Shown here one piece after another: positions 1-5,950 of a DNA stretch of 6,962 nt. The notes under the pieces were generated by a model. The model made no database searches. It was not told where the DNA came from and saw only the letters and a list, made by a program, of their open reading frames with translations. The position numbers and the translations under genes are program-made. Source of the stretch: Myxococcales bacterium (GTDB taxonomy: Bacteria; Myxococcota_C; UBA6777); the NCBI GenBank assembly GCA_027005175.1, contig JALTMC010000091.1, positions 884 through 7,845 on the forward strand, written 5' to 3'. The number at the start of each line of letters is the position of its first letter. Within the stretch, counting starts at the first letter, position 1.

Positions 1-2438
1 ACTCGACGACGAGATCTCCTCCTCAAACGAATGTACCAGGAATTATTCTGTTTGGGCAACCACGATTTTGTCTGGCTGATAAAACCTTTCCGTAGTATCC
101 GGATTTGAATAGCATCTCCCACCTCATATTTTAAGCGACAATCATCCATCTCGCGCCATCGCTCTCGTCTTTCTCGATAATAACAGCGGGCAGAGTCAGG
201 ACGGGCTCGAATCAGCAGGGAGACCATCTTACGCTTGGGCTTGGACACCACGCGAACAGGCACAACACTCATCCTTGGACGAGGTGCTACAACACGAGGA
301 GTGGAGCGTTCTCGAACAACAGGCCGGACAATGGGTTGACGAGGCCGAACAATGGGTTGACGAGGCCGAACCACGACAGGTTGGCGAACCGCCGATTTGA
401 CCTTCTGACGAAGCCCCGGCACAAGAACTCGTGGCTGCGGAGAGAGCCTGGGCTTCTTTCTCTGAACTTTCCCCAACAAGCTCTTGTAGTCGATCTTTGT
501 GTCGTCCACAGGCTTTCGAATCATGTAGATAAAGCCAGCAACCAGCACCACAAAGACCACAATACTCGCCACAACAAGAACACCAAACCTCTGAAAAGGA
601 GAGCGCAATGCATCAGGGTCCGTCGAAAAGCTAGGCCGCCTTAGAGCCTTCTCAAGTTCCAAATCCCTGAGAGGTTTCGGCGGTGGGAGCTCCCCTCTCC
701 TGAGAAGATCCATAGACTTTGGTGAAACCTCCTCCGTCTTCAAAGACAGGACTTCCTTTGGTGAAACCTCCTCCGTCTTCAAAGACAGAGCTTGGTTCGA
801 TGAAATGTCCTTGTTTTTCAGAGGCAAAGCTTGGTTTGGTGAGATACCCTCGGTTTTCAGAGGTGGTACTTTCGCAGGTGGCGCAACAAAAGCCTCTTCC
901 GGCTTCAGAGGTGGCACCTTCGTGGGTGGTGCGACAAAAGCCTTCTCTGGCTTCAGCTTGGAAAGTCCTTCAGAGAGAGGGGTATCAAACACTGCTTTCG
1001 CAAGCGGCAAAGAATTCTCATCATCGGAGGCCGAGTGAGTTTTAAGGACTTCACTCATCGATGGCAAAGAATTCTCATCATCGGAGATAAAGTGAATATC
1101 AACACTGGGTTGAGCGGGGGGGGGAGAAGCCTCCTTCTCGCCGGACGGCAGATCCTGGCCGACCGAGGTATCCGGTAAATCAGACTTGTCGAGTTCTTCT
1201 TGTGAAAAGACCGCTCGCCAATCGGGAGTATCTTCATCAACAACAGCAGCACCGCGCAACGTATCTTCACTGTGACCTTCATCGGTCGTGCTGCCAGAAT
1301 CACCTGTCTGAAGTTGCTCTCCTGTTGTTTCCAGAGGAGCCCGAACCTCATCATTGAGAACTTCCCGTGTTGATTGTGTTGCGGTGGGTGTTGTCAAACT
1401 CACAGCACTGCCTGAAGTCCACTCTTCACGCTGCTCCATGACCTGAGTCATCCCTGTTTCTACGATCGCATCCGGTGCAGAGAGGACATCTTCCAGTTCT
1501 TCGTACATCTCCAACATGGAAGAGGGTCGGTCATCTGGATCTTTGGCAAGCAGACGCTGACATAAGGCTTCTAACTCAGGGCTATACTGACGATCGGGAC
1601 AAACCTCAAATAGTCGTGGAGGTATCTCTCGTATCTGCATCATGACCACTTCGTGAGGGTTCTCACTGAAAAACGGTGGACGATACGTCAACATCTCAAA
1701 AAGAATGATCCCCCAGGAATAGATGTCAGTGCGGTGGTCAAGCCCCTTCAGATTGCCGCGTGCTTGCTCTGGAGACATATACAGAGGTGTGCCGACACTA
1801 AGACCCGTCCGAGTCAACGAAGCACCCTCTTCGCCAATAAGCTTGGCGATCCCAAAATCCACAAGCTTCACGTAATCGGGGACACCACCTTCTTCCACCA
1901 AGAAGATATTTTCAGGTTTGAGATCGCGATGTACGATGTTGAGAGAGTGAACACGCTCCATCGCTGAAGTCACTTGGCGAGCCACATGAAGAATTCGGGC
2001 TGGAGAGAACTCTTCTCCATCGTCCAGAACAGACTTCAAAGTCTGGCCGTCCAGAAACTCCATCACGTAATAATAGCCGATACCTTGAGCCTGATCGAAG
2101 TCCGCAATTGAAACCACGTGCTCATGGCGCATCTTCCCTGCGGCCAAAGCCTCTCGACGAAAACGCTCAGCGATATGTCGATTGGCAGAGAACTGAGGGT
2201 GGAGAATTTTAACGGCGTATTTGGTCTTGAGATTATTATGTTCGGCTAAATAAACTACACCAAATCCGCCTTCGCCTTTGCGTTGCAAAAGACGGTAATT
2301 ACCAACCAGTCGTCCAACCAGGGGATCATCCGGATCTCCATCGCGAAGAGGATAGCCATCATTCTGGCAAAACTTCGCTGAATCCGGATTTTTATGCCCA
2401 CAAGCCGGACAAATAAGAATTTGCTCAACTGTTTCCAT
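1..2438 (-). CDS. Membrane-anchored Hanks-type serine/threonine protein kinase with N-terminal zinc ribbon (partial, C-terminus off the left edge)
   Basis: The frame is open from ATG at 2438 to the window edge, at least 812 codons. Residues 10-28 form a zinc-ribbon-like tag (C10, C13, C24, with Asp27 where a fourth Cys often sits), a variant I associate with myxobacterial kinases. The kinase domain spans about 49-320 and has all catalytic landmarks: Gly loop G55-E-G-G-F-G60, K77 in YAVK, E96 of helix C, HRDLKPEN with D172 and N177, DFG D194, activation-loop Thr residues 209-217, SPE E224, D238 in DIYSWG and R304. It should be an active RD kinase. An acidic, repeat-rich linker (about 320-612) is followed by one membrane segment (about 618-640). 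The part beyond is rich in Arg, Val and Pro and ends in a stretch (about 735-800) resembling a PEGA domain, so sensing is probably on the far side of the membrane. It lies downstream of the FHA gene on the same strand. No strong Shine-Dalgarno precedes the ATG. Kinase assignment is firm; substrate unknown. Confidence 0.95.
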   Translation of the reverse strand, partial: METVEQILICPACGHKNPDSAKFCQNDGYPLRDGDPDDPLVGRLVGNYRLLQRKGEGGFGVVYLAEHNNLKTKYAVKILHPQFSANRHIAERFRREALAAGKMRHEHVVSIADFDQAQGIGYYYVMEFLDGQTLKSVLDDGEEFSPARILHVARQVTSAMERVHSLNIVHRDLKPENIFLVEEGGVPDYVKLVDFGIAKLIGEEGASLTRTGLSVGTPLYMSPEQARGNLKGLDHRTDIYSWGIILFEMLTYRPPFFSENPHEVVMMQIREIPPRLFEVCPDRQYSPELEALCQRLLAKDPDDRPSSMLEMYEELEDVLSAPDAIVETGMTQVMEQREEWTSGSAVSLTTPTATQSTREVLNDEVRAPLETTGEQLQTGDSGSTTDEGHSEDTLRGAAVVDEDTPDWRAVFSQEELDKSDLPDTSVGQDLPSGEKEASPPPAQPSVDIHFISDDENSLPSMSEVLKTHSASDDENSLPLAKAVFDTPLSEGLSKLKPEKAFVAPPTKVPPLKPEEAFVAPPAKVPPLKTEGISPNQALPLKNKDISSNQALSLKTEEVSPKEVLSLKTEEVSPKSMDLLRRGELPPPKPLRDLELEKALRRPSFSTDPDALRSPFQRFGVLVVASIVVFVVLVAGFIYMIRKPVDDTKIDYKSLLGKVQRKKPRLSPQPRVLVPGLRQKVKSAVRQPVVVRPRQPIVRPRQPIVRPVVRERSTPRVVAPRPRMSVVPVRVVSKPKRKMVSLLIRARPDSARCYYRERRERWREMDDCRLKYEVGDAIQIRILRKGFISQTKSWLPKQNNSWYIRLRRRSRRR
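330..371 (-). repeat. Two perfect tandem copies of a 21-bp coding repeat
   Basis: A 21-bp unit occurs twice back to back without mismatch (330-350 and 351-371). In the kinase frame it encodes the heptapeptide RQPIVRP twice (residues 693-706), in the Arg/Val/Pro-rich segment beyond the membrane helix. A looser relative (RQPVVVRP) precedes it in the protein. The period is a multiple of three, so copy-number change keeps the frame. Confidence 0.9.
717..956 (-). repeat. Degenerate coding repeats in the kinase linker: two 16-aa units followed by four 13-aa units
   Basis: Kinase residues 495-526 are two 16-residue units of the form LKPE(K/E)AFVAPP(T/A)KVPP. Residues 527-574 follow as about four 13-residue units (LKTEGISPNQALP, LKNKDISSNQALS, LKTEEVSPKEVLS, then LKTEEVSPK). 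At the DNA level the last two share a perfect 33-bp match (717-749 and 756-788, period 39 bp). Each of these units has a Ser and most have Ser-Pro next to acidic residues, inside a charged, probably disordered spacer before the membrane helix. Confidence 0.88.
1006..1086 (-). repeat. Perfect 24-bp direct repeat in the kinase linker
   Basis: The same 24 bases occur at 1006-1029 and 1063-1086, offset 57 bp (19 codons). They encode SDDENSLP at residues 452-459 and 471-478. It is one more sign that the linker grew by in-frame duplication. Confidence 0.88.
1116..1124. repeat. G9 homopolymer inside the kinase gene
   Basis: Nine consecutive G on the plus strand (C on the coding strand) encode Pro-Pro-Pro in the linker (about residues 439-441). 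As read here the frame is intact on both sides. A one-base slip would truncate the protein after the kinase domain and before the membrane helix. Confidence 0.9.
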
Positions 2439-2462
2439 TATGCGTCGCACACAAGTAGCACA

Positions 2463-2484
2463 ATACGCTGAATCCTTAGCGTAT
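2463..2484. promoter_or_regulatory. Perfect 7-bp inverted repeat at the predicted kinase transcription start (operator-like)
   Basis: Arms ATACGCT (2463-2469) and AGCGTAT (2478-2484) are perfect reverse complements around an 8-base centre. The repeat touches the -10 element and covers the expected start point of the predicted kinase promoter. That position suits a repressor operator. A short hairpin at the transcript's 5' end is an alternative. Confidence 0.5.
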
Positions 2485-2511
2485 GCTATGCGGAGTATTC
2501 CAACTTGTCAA
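2483..2511 (-). promoter_or_regulatory. Predicted sigma70-type promoter of the kinase gene
   Basis: On the minus strand TTGACA (2511-2506, 6/6 to consensus) is followed, after exactly 17 bases, by TAGCAT (2488-2483, 4/6). The start point would fall near 2476, giving a leader of about 38 nt before the ATG at 2438. It sits in the 90-bp gap after the FHA gene, so the kinase can probably be transcribed on its own as well as from upstream. Confidence 0.6.
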
Positions 2512-2528
2512 ATCCTAATGACACATGC

Positions 2529-4211
2529 CTATACCAAAAAGAGTAACACTAAGACAAGAACCACGAGAATAAAAATTAACACAATCGCCGTGATCAGGCC
2601 ATACCGCTCCCAACGCCCCAACCGCACCTCCTGAACCACTGAACCCACAACAGGGTCCTTTGCCGACTCTTTGGGTACCTTCCCCTCCTCTGCTTTCTCT
2701 CCTCTCTGTTTTTTTCGTCCCTCCGCTGCCTCGGACGCGAAACTTTTCTCTGACGGCTCCTTCTCACCCTTCTCACCCGCGAGACTCTCCCCCCCCTTCT
2801 CCTCTGCTCTCTTCCGAGAACGCCGTTTGCGACGTGGAGAGCCCTTCCCCTCCACTTCCGCTTTGCCCTTTGCTTCCGCTTTGCCCTTTGCTTCCGCTTT
2901 GCCCTTTGCTTCCGCTTTGCCCTTTGCTTCCGCTTTGCTCTCTGCTTCCGCTTTGCTCTCTGCTTCCGCCGATGTTGAAGAGCCCTCGGAGGCTTCAGCT
3001 TTTTCTTTCGCTCGTGCTTTTTGTCTCTCTCTTCGACGTCGGCGTCTTCTCTCTTTGGGATCTTCGTCTTTGGGATCTTCCTTGTCCTCCTGGCTCGACG
3101 TCCCCTTCGCATCAGCACCTTCCGGCTGTTGTTCCTCTATTTCGGCTCTCCGGCTCCGCCGAGACCGCCTCTTTTTGCGGCCTTTCCCCGCCTCCTCTGG
3201 GTCATCTTCTTTGTCTGATGGTGGGGTGGAAGATGGCTTCTCCACAGAAGCCGGGCGACGAGCAGCTCGCCACTGCCCCGATTGAGGCTCACGGATATCC
3301 TTATCAGAGATCTCCTTCACCTTGTCTGAAGCCCCCACAGCATGGATCTCAGCCAAGCTGACATGGTCTAGCGTTTTGTCGTCGTCCTCTTCCAGCCACA
3401 CTCCCTTCAACTTGTCTTCCAAAGAAGCTGCAAATGGATCATGGAACGACAAAGAGTAATGACCAATGGCGATCTGATCTCCATCACTGATTCCCACTTC
3501 TGTGTTGGCTAGAATACGAACACCATTAATATACACTCCATTGGAGCTGTTGAGGTCCCGAATCGTGACCCCACTCCAATCGCGTCGCAACATCGCATGA
3601 CTGCGACTCACTGCGTCGTCCGACAGGCAAATATAACAGGATTGCTCGCGACCGATCACGGCATCTTCATACTGTTGAAGATTGTAAACTTGGCCAGCAT
3701 ATGGACCGTTCAGTAGCCTGATTTGAGGAGTGTGTTCTTCTGGCTCATTGAGAAACTGTTGAACCATGGCATGCCCAACTTGATAGGTGCTGTCGAGATC
3801 CACAGCACCGCTCTCCACAGGAGAAAAGGCAGAGAGGCCCAAGCGAAACGTAATACTGTAACCAAGGATCCTTATCACATCCCCATCACGAAGGGTGTAA
3901 CGTTCCCCCCGAGCGATCTTTCGGTACCCAACATAGGTTCCATTGCTGCTTCCCCCGTCTTCCAGCAAGAACTCACCACCAACAGACTCGACACGGCAAT
4001 GAACACTAGAGACACCGGAATTGTGCAACTGGATATCGTTACCAGCCGAGCGGCCAATGTAAACACCACCCTCTTTGGCCACAGGAAAAAAGTCTTGTGG
4101 ATGGTGAAAAGGATCACTCGGGTCCTCGCACTGAACTGTCAGACGAATGCCCAAATAACTTGTTGTTTCAGGAAACTGCTGATCTACCAAGCGGATATCT
4201 CGCTCTATCAT
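2529..4211 (-). CDS. Double-FHA-domain protein with charged repeat linker and C-terminal membrane anchor (560 aa)
   Basis: FHA domains bind phosphothreonine peptides, usually products of Ser/Thr kinases. Domain 1 (about 48-125) shows G53-R54-S55, S68-x-x-H71 and S89-N90-G91-T92. Domain 2 (about 163-258) shows G187-R188, S202-x-x-H205 and S223-N224-G225 with a following NG at 229-230. These are the expected binding-loop residues, so both domains should bind ligand. Residues 275-530 are a Lys/Glu/Arg/Ala-rich, probably disordered linker with clusters such as RKKRRSRRSRR and seven hexapeptide repeats. The last 23 residues (about 538-560) are strongly hydrophobic with no charged tail, so the protein is probably tail-anchored with its FHA domains in the cytoplasm. 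The kinase gene follows 90 bp downstream on the same strand, which makes that kinase its likely partner. The start is ATG at 4211; the Shine-Dalgarno is weak. Family call firm; partner inferred. Confidence 0.93.
   Translation of the reverse strand: MIERDIRLVDQQFPETTSYLGIRLTVQCEDPSDPFHHPQDFFPVAKEGGVYIGRSAGNDIQLHNSGVSSVHCRVESVGGEFLLEDGGSSNGTYVGYRKIARGERYTLRDGDVIRILGYSITFRLGLSAFSPVESGAVDLDSTYQVGHAMVQQFLNEPEEHTPQIRLLNGPYAGQVYNLQQYEDAVIGREQSCYICLSDDAVSRSHAMLRRDWSGVTIRDLNSSNGVYINGVRILANTEVGISDGDQIAIGHYSLSFHDPFAASLEDKLKGVWLEEDDDKTLDHVSLAEIHAVGASDKVKEISDKDIREPQSGQWRAARRPASVEKPSSTPPSDKEDDPEEAGKGRKKRRSRRSRRAEIEEQQPEGADAKGTSSQEDKEDPKDEDPKERRRRRRRERQKARAKEKAEASEGSSTSAEAESKAEAESKAEAKGKAEAKGKAEAKGKAEAKGKAEVEGKGSPRRKRRSRKRAEEKGGESLAGEKGEKEPSEKSFASEAAEGRKKQRGEKAEEGKVPKESAKDPVVGSVVQEVRLGRWERYGLITAIVLIFILVVLVLVLLFLV
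2789..2796. repeat. C8/G8 homopolymer inside the FHA gene
   Basis: Eight consecutive C on the plus strand (G on the coding strand) encode part of Lys-Gly-Gly-Glu near residues 472-475. Slippage here would remove the C-terminal membrane anchor while leaving both FHA domains intact. Confidence 0.85.
2844..2969 (-). repeat. Seven tandem 18-bp coding repeats in the FHA gene
   Basis: Exactly 126 bp equals seven 18-bp units. In protein they read AEAESK twice, AEAKGK four times and AEVEGK once (residues 415-456). The four AEAKGK units (2862-2933) are identical in DNA, which points to recent expansion or ongoing slippage. The period preserves frame, so copy number can change spacer length without inactivating the gene. 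Confidence 0.95.
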
Positions 4212-4267
4212 CTTCGTTCTCGGCTGACGCCTTGGAAAAGCCCCTCCATCCTGCCCCTGAAAGGCAT
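4208..4267 (-). CDS. Possible 19-codon upstream ORF overlapping the FHA gene start
   Basis: An ATG at 4267 opens a 19-codon frame (begins MPFRGRMEGLF) whose TGA overlaps the FHA start codon in an ATGA arrangement typical of translational coupling. A Shine-Dalgarno-like AAGAGG (4284-4279) lies 11 nt upstream of it. The FHA gene itself has only a weak ribosome site, so coupling would make sense. No recognised peptide family; a frame this short can easily arise by chance. Confidence 0.25.
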   Translation of the reverse strand: MPFRGRMEGLFQGVSRERR

Positions 4268-4469
4268 TGGGCTTACAGCCTCTTCCAAGAAAGCCTCAAA
4301 GTACTGTCCTGCAAAACTTGCTGGAAAGCAAACAAAGCAAAGGTTAAAGAAGCACTGTTTGCTCTCCTTTCAACTTCAATGGACAGCCCATCCAATATCG
4401 AGTAGGATGACCTGACTGGGCCATGGATGAAATAGACTGTCACCACAACTTACAAGAGTGGCTGCATTT

Positions 4470-4498
4470 TTGTCTAGCCCGAATGTTTTAAGAATATT
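4470..4498 (+). promoter_or_regulatory. Weak candidate promoter for the exchanger gene
   Basis: TTGTCT (4470-4475, 4/6) and AATATT (4493-4498, 4/6) are spaced by 17 bases. If used, transcription would begin near 4505 and give a leader of roughly 250 nt that includes the hairpin cluster and both ribosome-binding segments. The match is modest in an AT-rich patch and could be chance. Confidence 0.3.
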
Positions 4499-4535
4499 TG
4501 ACTGTGGCCGGTAACCCCTAACACCTAGCGAACAA

Positions 4536-4595
4536 GCCCGGCGTTTCGTCAGGCTCGCGTTGACGTTCGGGCGTAAAAAACCACGCCTTCAAGGC
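4536..4595 (+). promoter_or_regulatory. Cluster of overlapping inverted repeats in the exchanger leader
   Basis: Hairpin A has outer arms GCCCG (4536-4540) and CGGGC (4568-4572) and inner arms CGTCA (4547-4551) and TGACG (4561-4565). Hairpin B pairs GGCGT (4570-4574) with ACGCC (4583-4587) around an A-rich loop and shares bases with the 3' arm of A, so the two exclude each other. Hairpin C, GCCTT-C-AAGGC (4585-4595), overlaps B in turn. Mutually exclusive stems of this kind occur in attenuators and riboswitches, but I recognise no known riboswitch class here. Confidence 0.35.
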
Positions 4596-4643
4596 CAACT
4601 CTGTCTCAGACCTCACAAACCAACAATGGTTGTCCGACGCTTG

Positions 4644-4684
4644 ATCCCTATCCACCTCTTTCCACCATAGGAGCAACACATTCA
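4644..4684 (+). repeat. Upstream copy of a duplicated ribosome-binding segment (no start codon)
   Basis: This 41-bp segment is a near copy of 4716-4754, the sequence that carries the exchanger's ribosome-binding site. Both contain CATAGGAGCAACA followed by TTCA. Here the bases after TTCA are ACAAG, so the ATG present in the downstream copy is absent. Four differences (two substitutions and two single-base indels) separate the copies. Confidence 0.85.
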
Positions 4685-4715
4685 ACAAGATGATGTTGCA
4701 CAACGATTGACTCTA

Positions 4716-4754
4716 ATCCCCATCCACCTTTTCCATCATAGGAGCAACAATTCA
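4716..4754 (+). repeat. Downstream copy of the duplicated ribosome-binding segment (used by the exchanger)
   Basis: Near copy of 4644-4684, shifted by about 71 bp. It contains the AGGAG and ends on the A of the exchanger's start codon. Confidence 0.85.
4740..4744 (+). promoter_or_regulatory. Shine-Dalgarno of the exchanger gene
   Basis: AGGAG lies 9 nt before ATG at 4754. A second in-frame ATG at 4760 would be 15 nt away, so the first ATG is the better start. Confidence 0.8.
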
Positions 4755-5950
4755 TGACCATGGTCGTCTATTACTTGGGGCTTATCCTTATATCCTCTAT
4801 CTTCATCATGTACGCCTGTGATACCTTCGAAGCGGGCTCCCGATTTATTGGTACCAACCTACCACCCGGCTTGCGAGGCGCAACCATCAACGCCATCGGT
4901 AGCTCCTTACCTGAGCTGTTCACCACCTTTTTCTTACTCTTTGTCTATCACGATCAGGACGGATTTTCCGGTGGTATCGCAACTTGTGCAGGAAGTGCCA
5001 TCTTCAATGCCGTGGTCATTCCCGGACTCTGTATCATCGTTGTGCTGTTCTGGGGTATCCGAATCAAAGGCCGCATTGAGCGCGTCGAATCGATTACCAT
5101 AAAACGTCGTGGCTTTATGCGTGATGCCTTCTTTTTCATCCTCAGTGAGATCGCTCTCATATTAATCCTCACAGGCAGCACCCTCCAATGGTGGATGGGT
5201 GGCATCCTTCTGGGCCTCTACGGTTTGTACCTCTCCTACCTGTTCTGGGAATACAAATCCCATGTTGCCAATGAAGACGAAGATGAAGACGAAGACGAAG
5301 CTGAAGACGAAGACGATGGTGTCCCCTCCAGCTGGCTCACAGCCATCTTAACCCTCAACTTCCGTTGGATGCTATACCGAACCAAGCCCCTCAACAAAAG
5401 CCGCGCCTGGGTGTTGCTTGCCATCGGAACCATCGCCATCGCAATCCCATGTCACTGGCTGGCCCACGCCTGTGTCAACATCGCAGGAGTCATGGGAGTC
5501 CCTGTCTTCTTCACCACTGTTGTTCTGGCCGCTGCCGCGACCAGTGTCCCCGACACGATCATCTCCATTCGCGATGCTCGTCAAGGCGATTACGACGATG
5601 CCATCTCCAACGCACTTGGTAGTAACATCTTCGATATCAATGTGGCTCTCGGCCTTCCCTTGTTCCTCTATGGCCTCATCTACGGCAACGTCAAAGTCGC
5701 AGGTGCAGTGAAAAATGCCTCTGGAGCAATCTCTAGCACTGCTGCTGTCCAGGAACTTCGCGTCTTACTCCTGATTCTCACCCTCGTGCTCGTTGCCATC
5801 TTCCTGATCGGTCGCACCATGGGCAAACTCAAAGCCGTGATGCTCTTCTCTCTCTACGGCATCTTCCTCCTATACACCGTCGCACGTGTCTATCCCAACA
5901 CCTTCCCCTGGATCAATCAGATCGCTGCCTACCTGCATTTTTCATTCTAA
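4754..5950 (+). CDS. Cation/Ca2+ exchanger of the CaCA superfamily, NCKX-like (398 aa)
   Basis: An integral membrane exchanger expected to move Ca2+ against Na+ (or another cation). It has the two inverted alpha repeats of the CaCA superfamily. Alpha-1 (about 38-92) contains GATINAIGSSLPELFTTF, with E54, followed by AGSAIFN (N85). Alpha-2 (about 255-305) contains AAATSVPDTI, with D267, then SNALGSNIFDINVALG, with D294. The PELF/GSAIFN and SVPD/GSNIFD pattern resembles animal K+-dependent exchangers more than the usual bacterial form, which has PE and GSNxFN in both halves. About ten hydrophobic helices are visible, split by a central loop with an acidic run at 174-188 (mostly Asp/Glu) that may bind cations. 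Length suits a compact exchanger. Its promoter region is divergent from the FHA gene, and its 3' end overlaps the next gene by 9 bp. Superfamily firm; ion selectivity inferred. Confidence 0.88.
   Translation: MTMVVYYLGLILISSIFIMYACDTFEAGSRFIGTNLPPGLRGATINAIGSSLPELFTTFFLLFVYHDQDGFSGGIATCAGSAIFNAVVIPGLCIIVVLFWGIRIKGRIERVESITIKRRGFMRDAFFFILSEIALILILTGSTLQWWMGGILLGLYGLYLSYLFWEYKSHVANEDEDEDEDEAEDEDDGVPSSWLTAILTLNFRWMLYRTKPLNKSRAWVLLAIGTIAIAIPCHWLAHACVNIAGVMGVPVFFTTVVLAAAATSVPDTIISIRDARQGDYDDAISNALGSNIFDINVALGLPLFLYGLIYGNVKVAGAVKNASGAISSTAAVQELRVLLLILTLVLVAIFLIGRTMGKLKAVMLFSLYGIFLLYTVARVYPNTFPWINQIAAYLHFSF

Larger units (their letters stand above)
4212..4753. other. Divergent intergenic region between the FHA gene and the exchanger
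   Basis: This 542-bp stretch separates the divergently transcribed FHA gene (minus) and exchanger (plus). The longer open frames in it have no recognisable protein features. The half near the exchanger holds hairpin-forming sequence, a duplicated ribosome-binding segment and a weak plus-strand promoter candidate. The half near the FHA gene holds a possible short upstream ORF. I see no convincing minus-strand promoter for the FHA gene, no tRNA and no transposon ends. Confidence 0.7.

Noticed and set aside
1055-1354. Minus-strand frame of 99 codons inside the kinase gene
   Set aside because: It is out of frame with the kinase, which remains open through this region, and has no recognisable features.
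2660-3361. Long plus-strand open frames of 233 and 204 codons (2660-3361 and 2671-3285), and a minus-strand frame of 174 codons (2594-3118)
   Set aside because: They are shadows of the repeat-rich FHA linker. Their low-complexity Leu/Pro/Ser or Arg/Lys composition follows from the purine bias, and the FHA frame has clear domains at both ends.
3723-4415. Plus-strand frame of 230 codons antisense to the FHA domains
   Set aside because: No domain or ribosome site. It covers the region encoding two well-formed FHA domains on the other strand.
4521-4587. Possible integron attC-like site suggested by the nested arms near 4536-4572
   Set aside because: The paired arms recall attC layout, but the conserved core sites (GTTRRRY and its complement) are not in the right places, and no integrase or cassette is nearby.
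4570-4587. Rho-independent terminator suggested by a stem next to an A-rich run
   Set aside because: On the plus strand the A run is inside the loop and no T run follows the stem. On the minus strand the stem is likewise not followed by a T run.
4518-4703. Minus-strand 61-codon frame in the exchanger leader
   Set aside because: No ribosome site and no family resemblance. The region is better explained as leader with hairpins.
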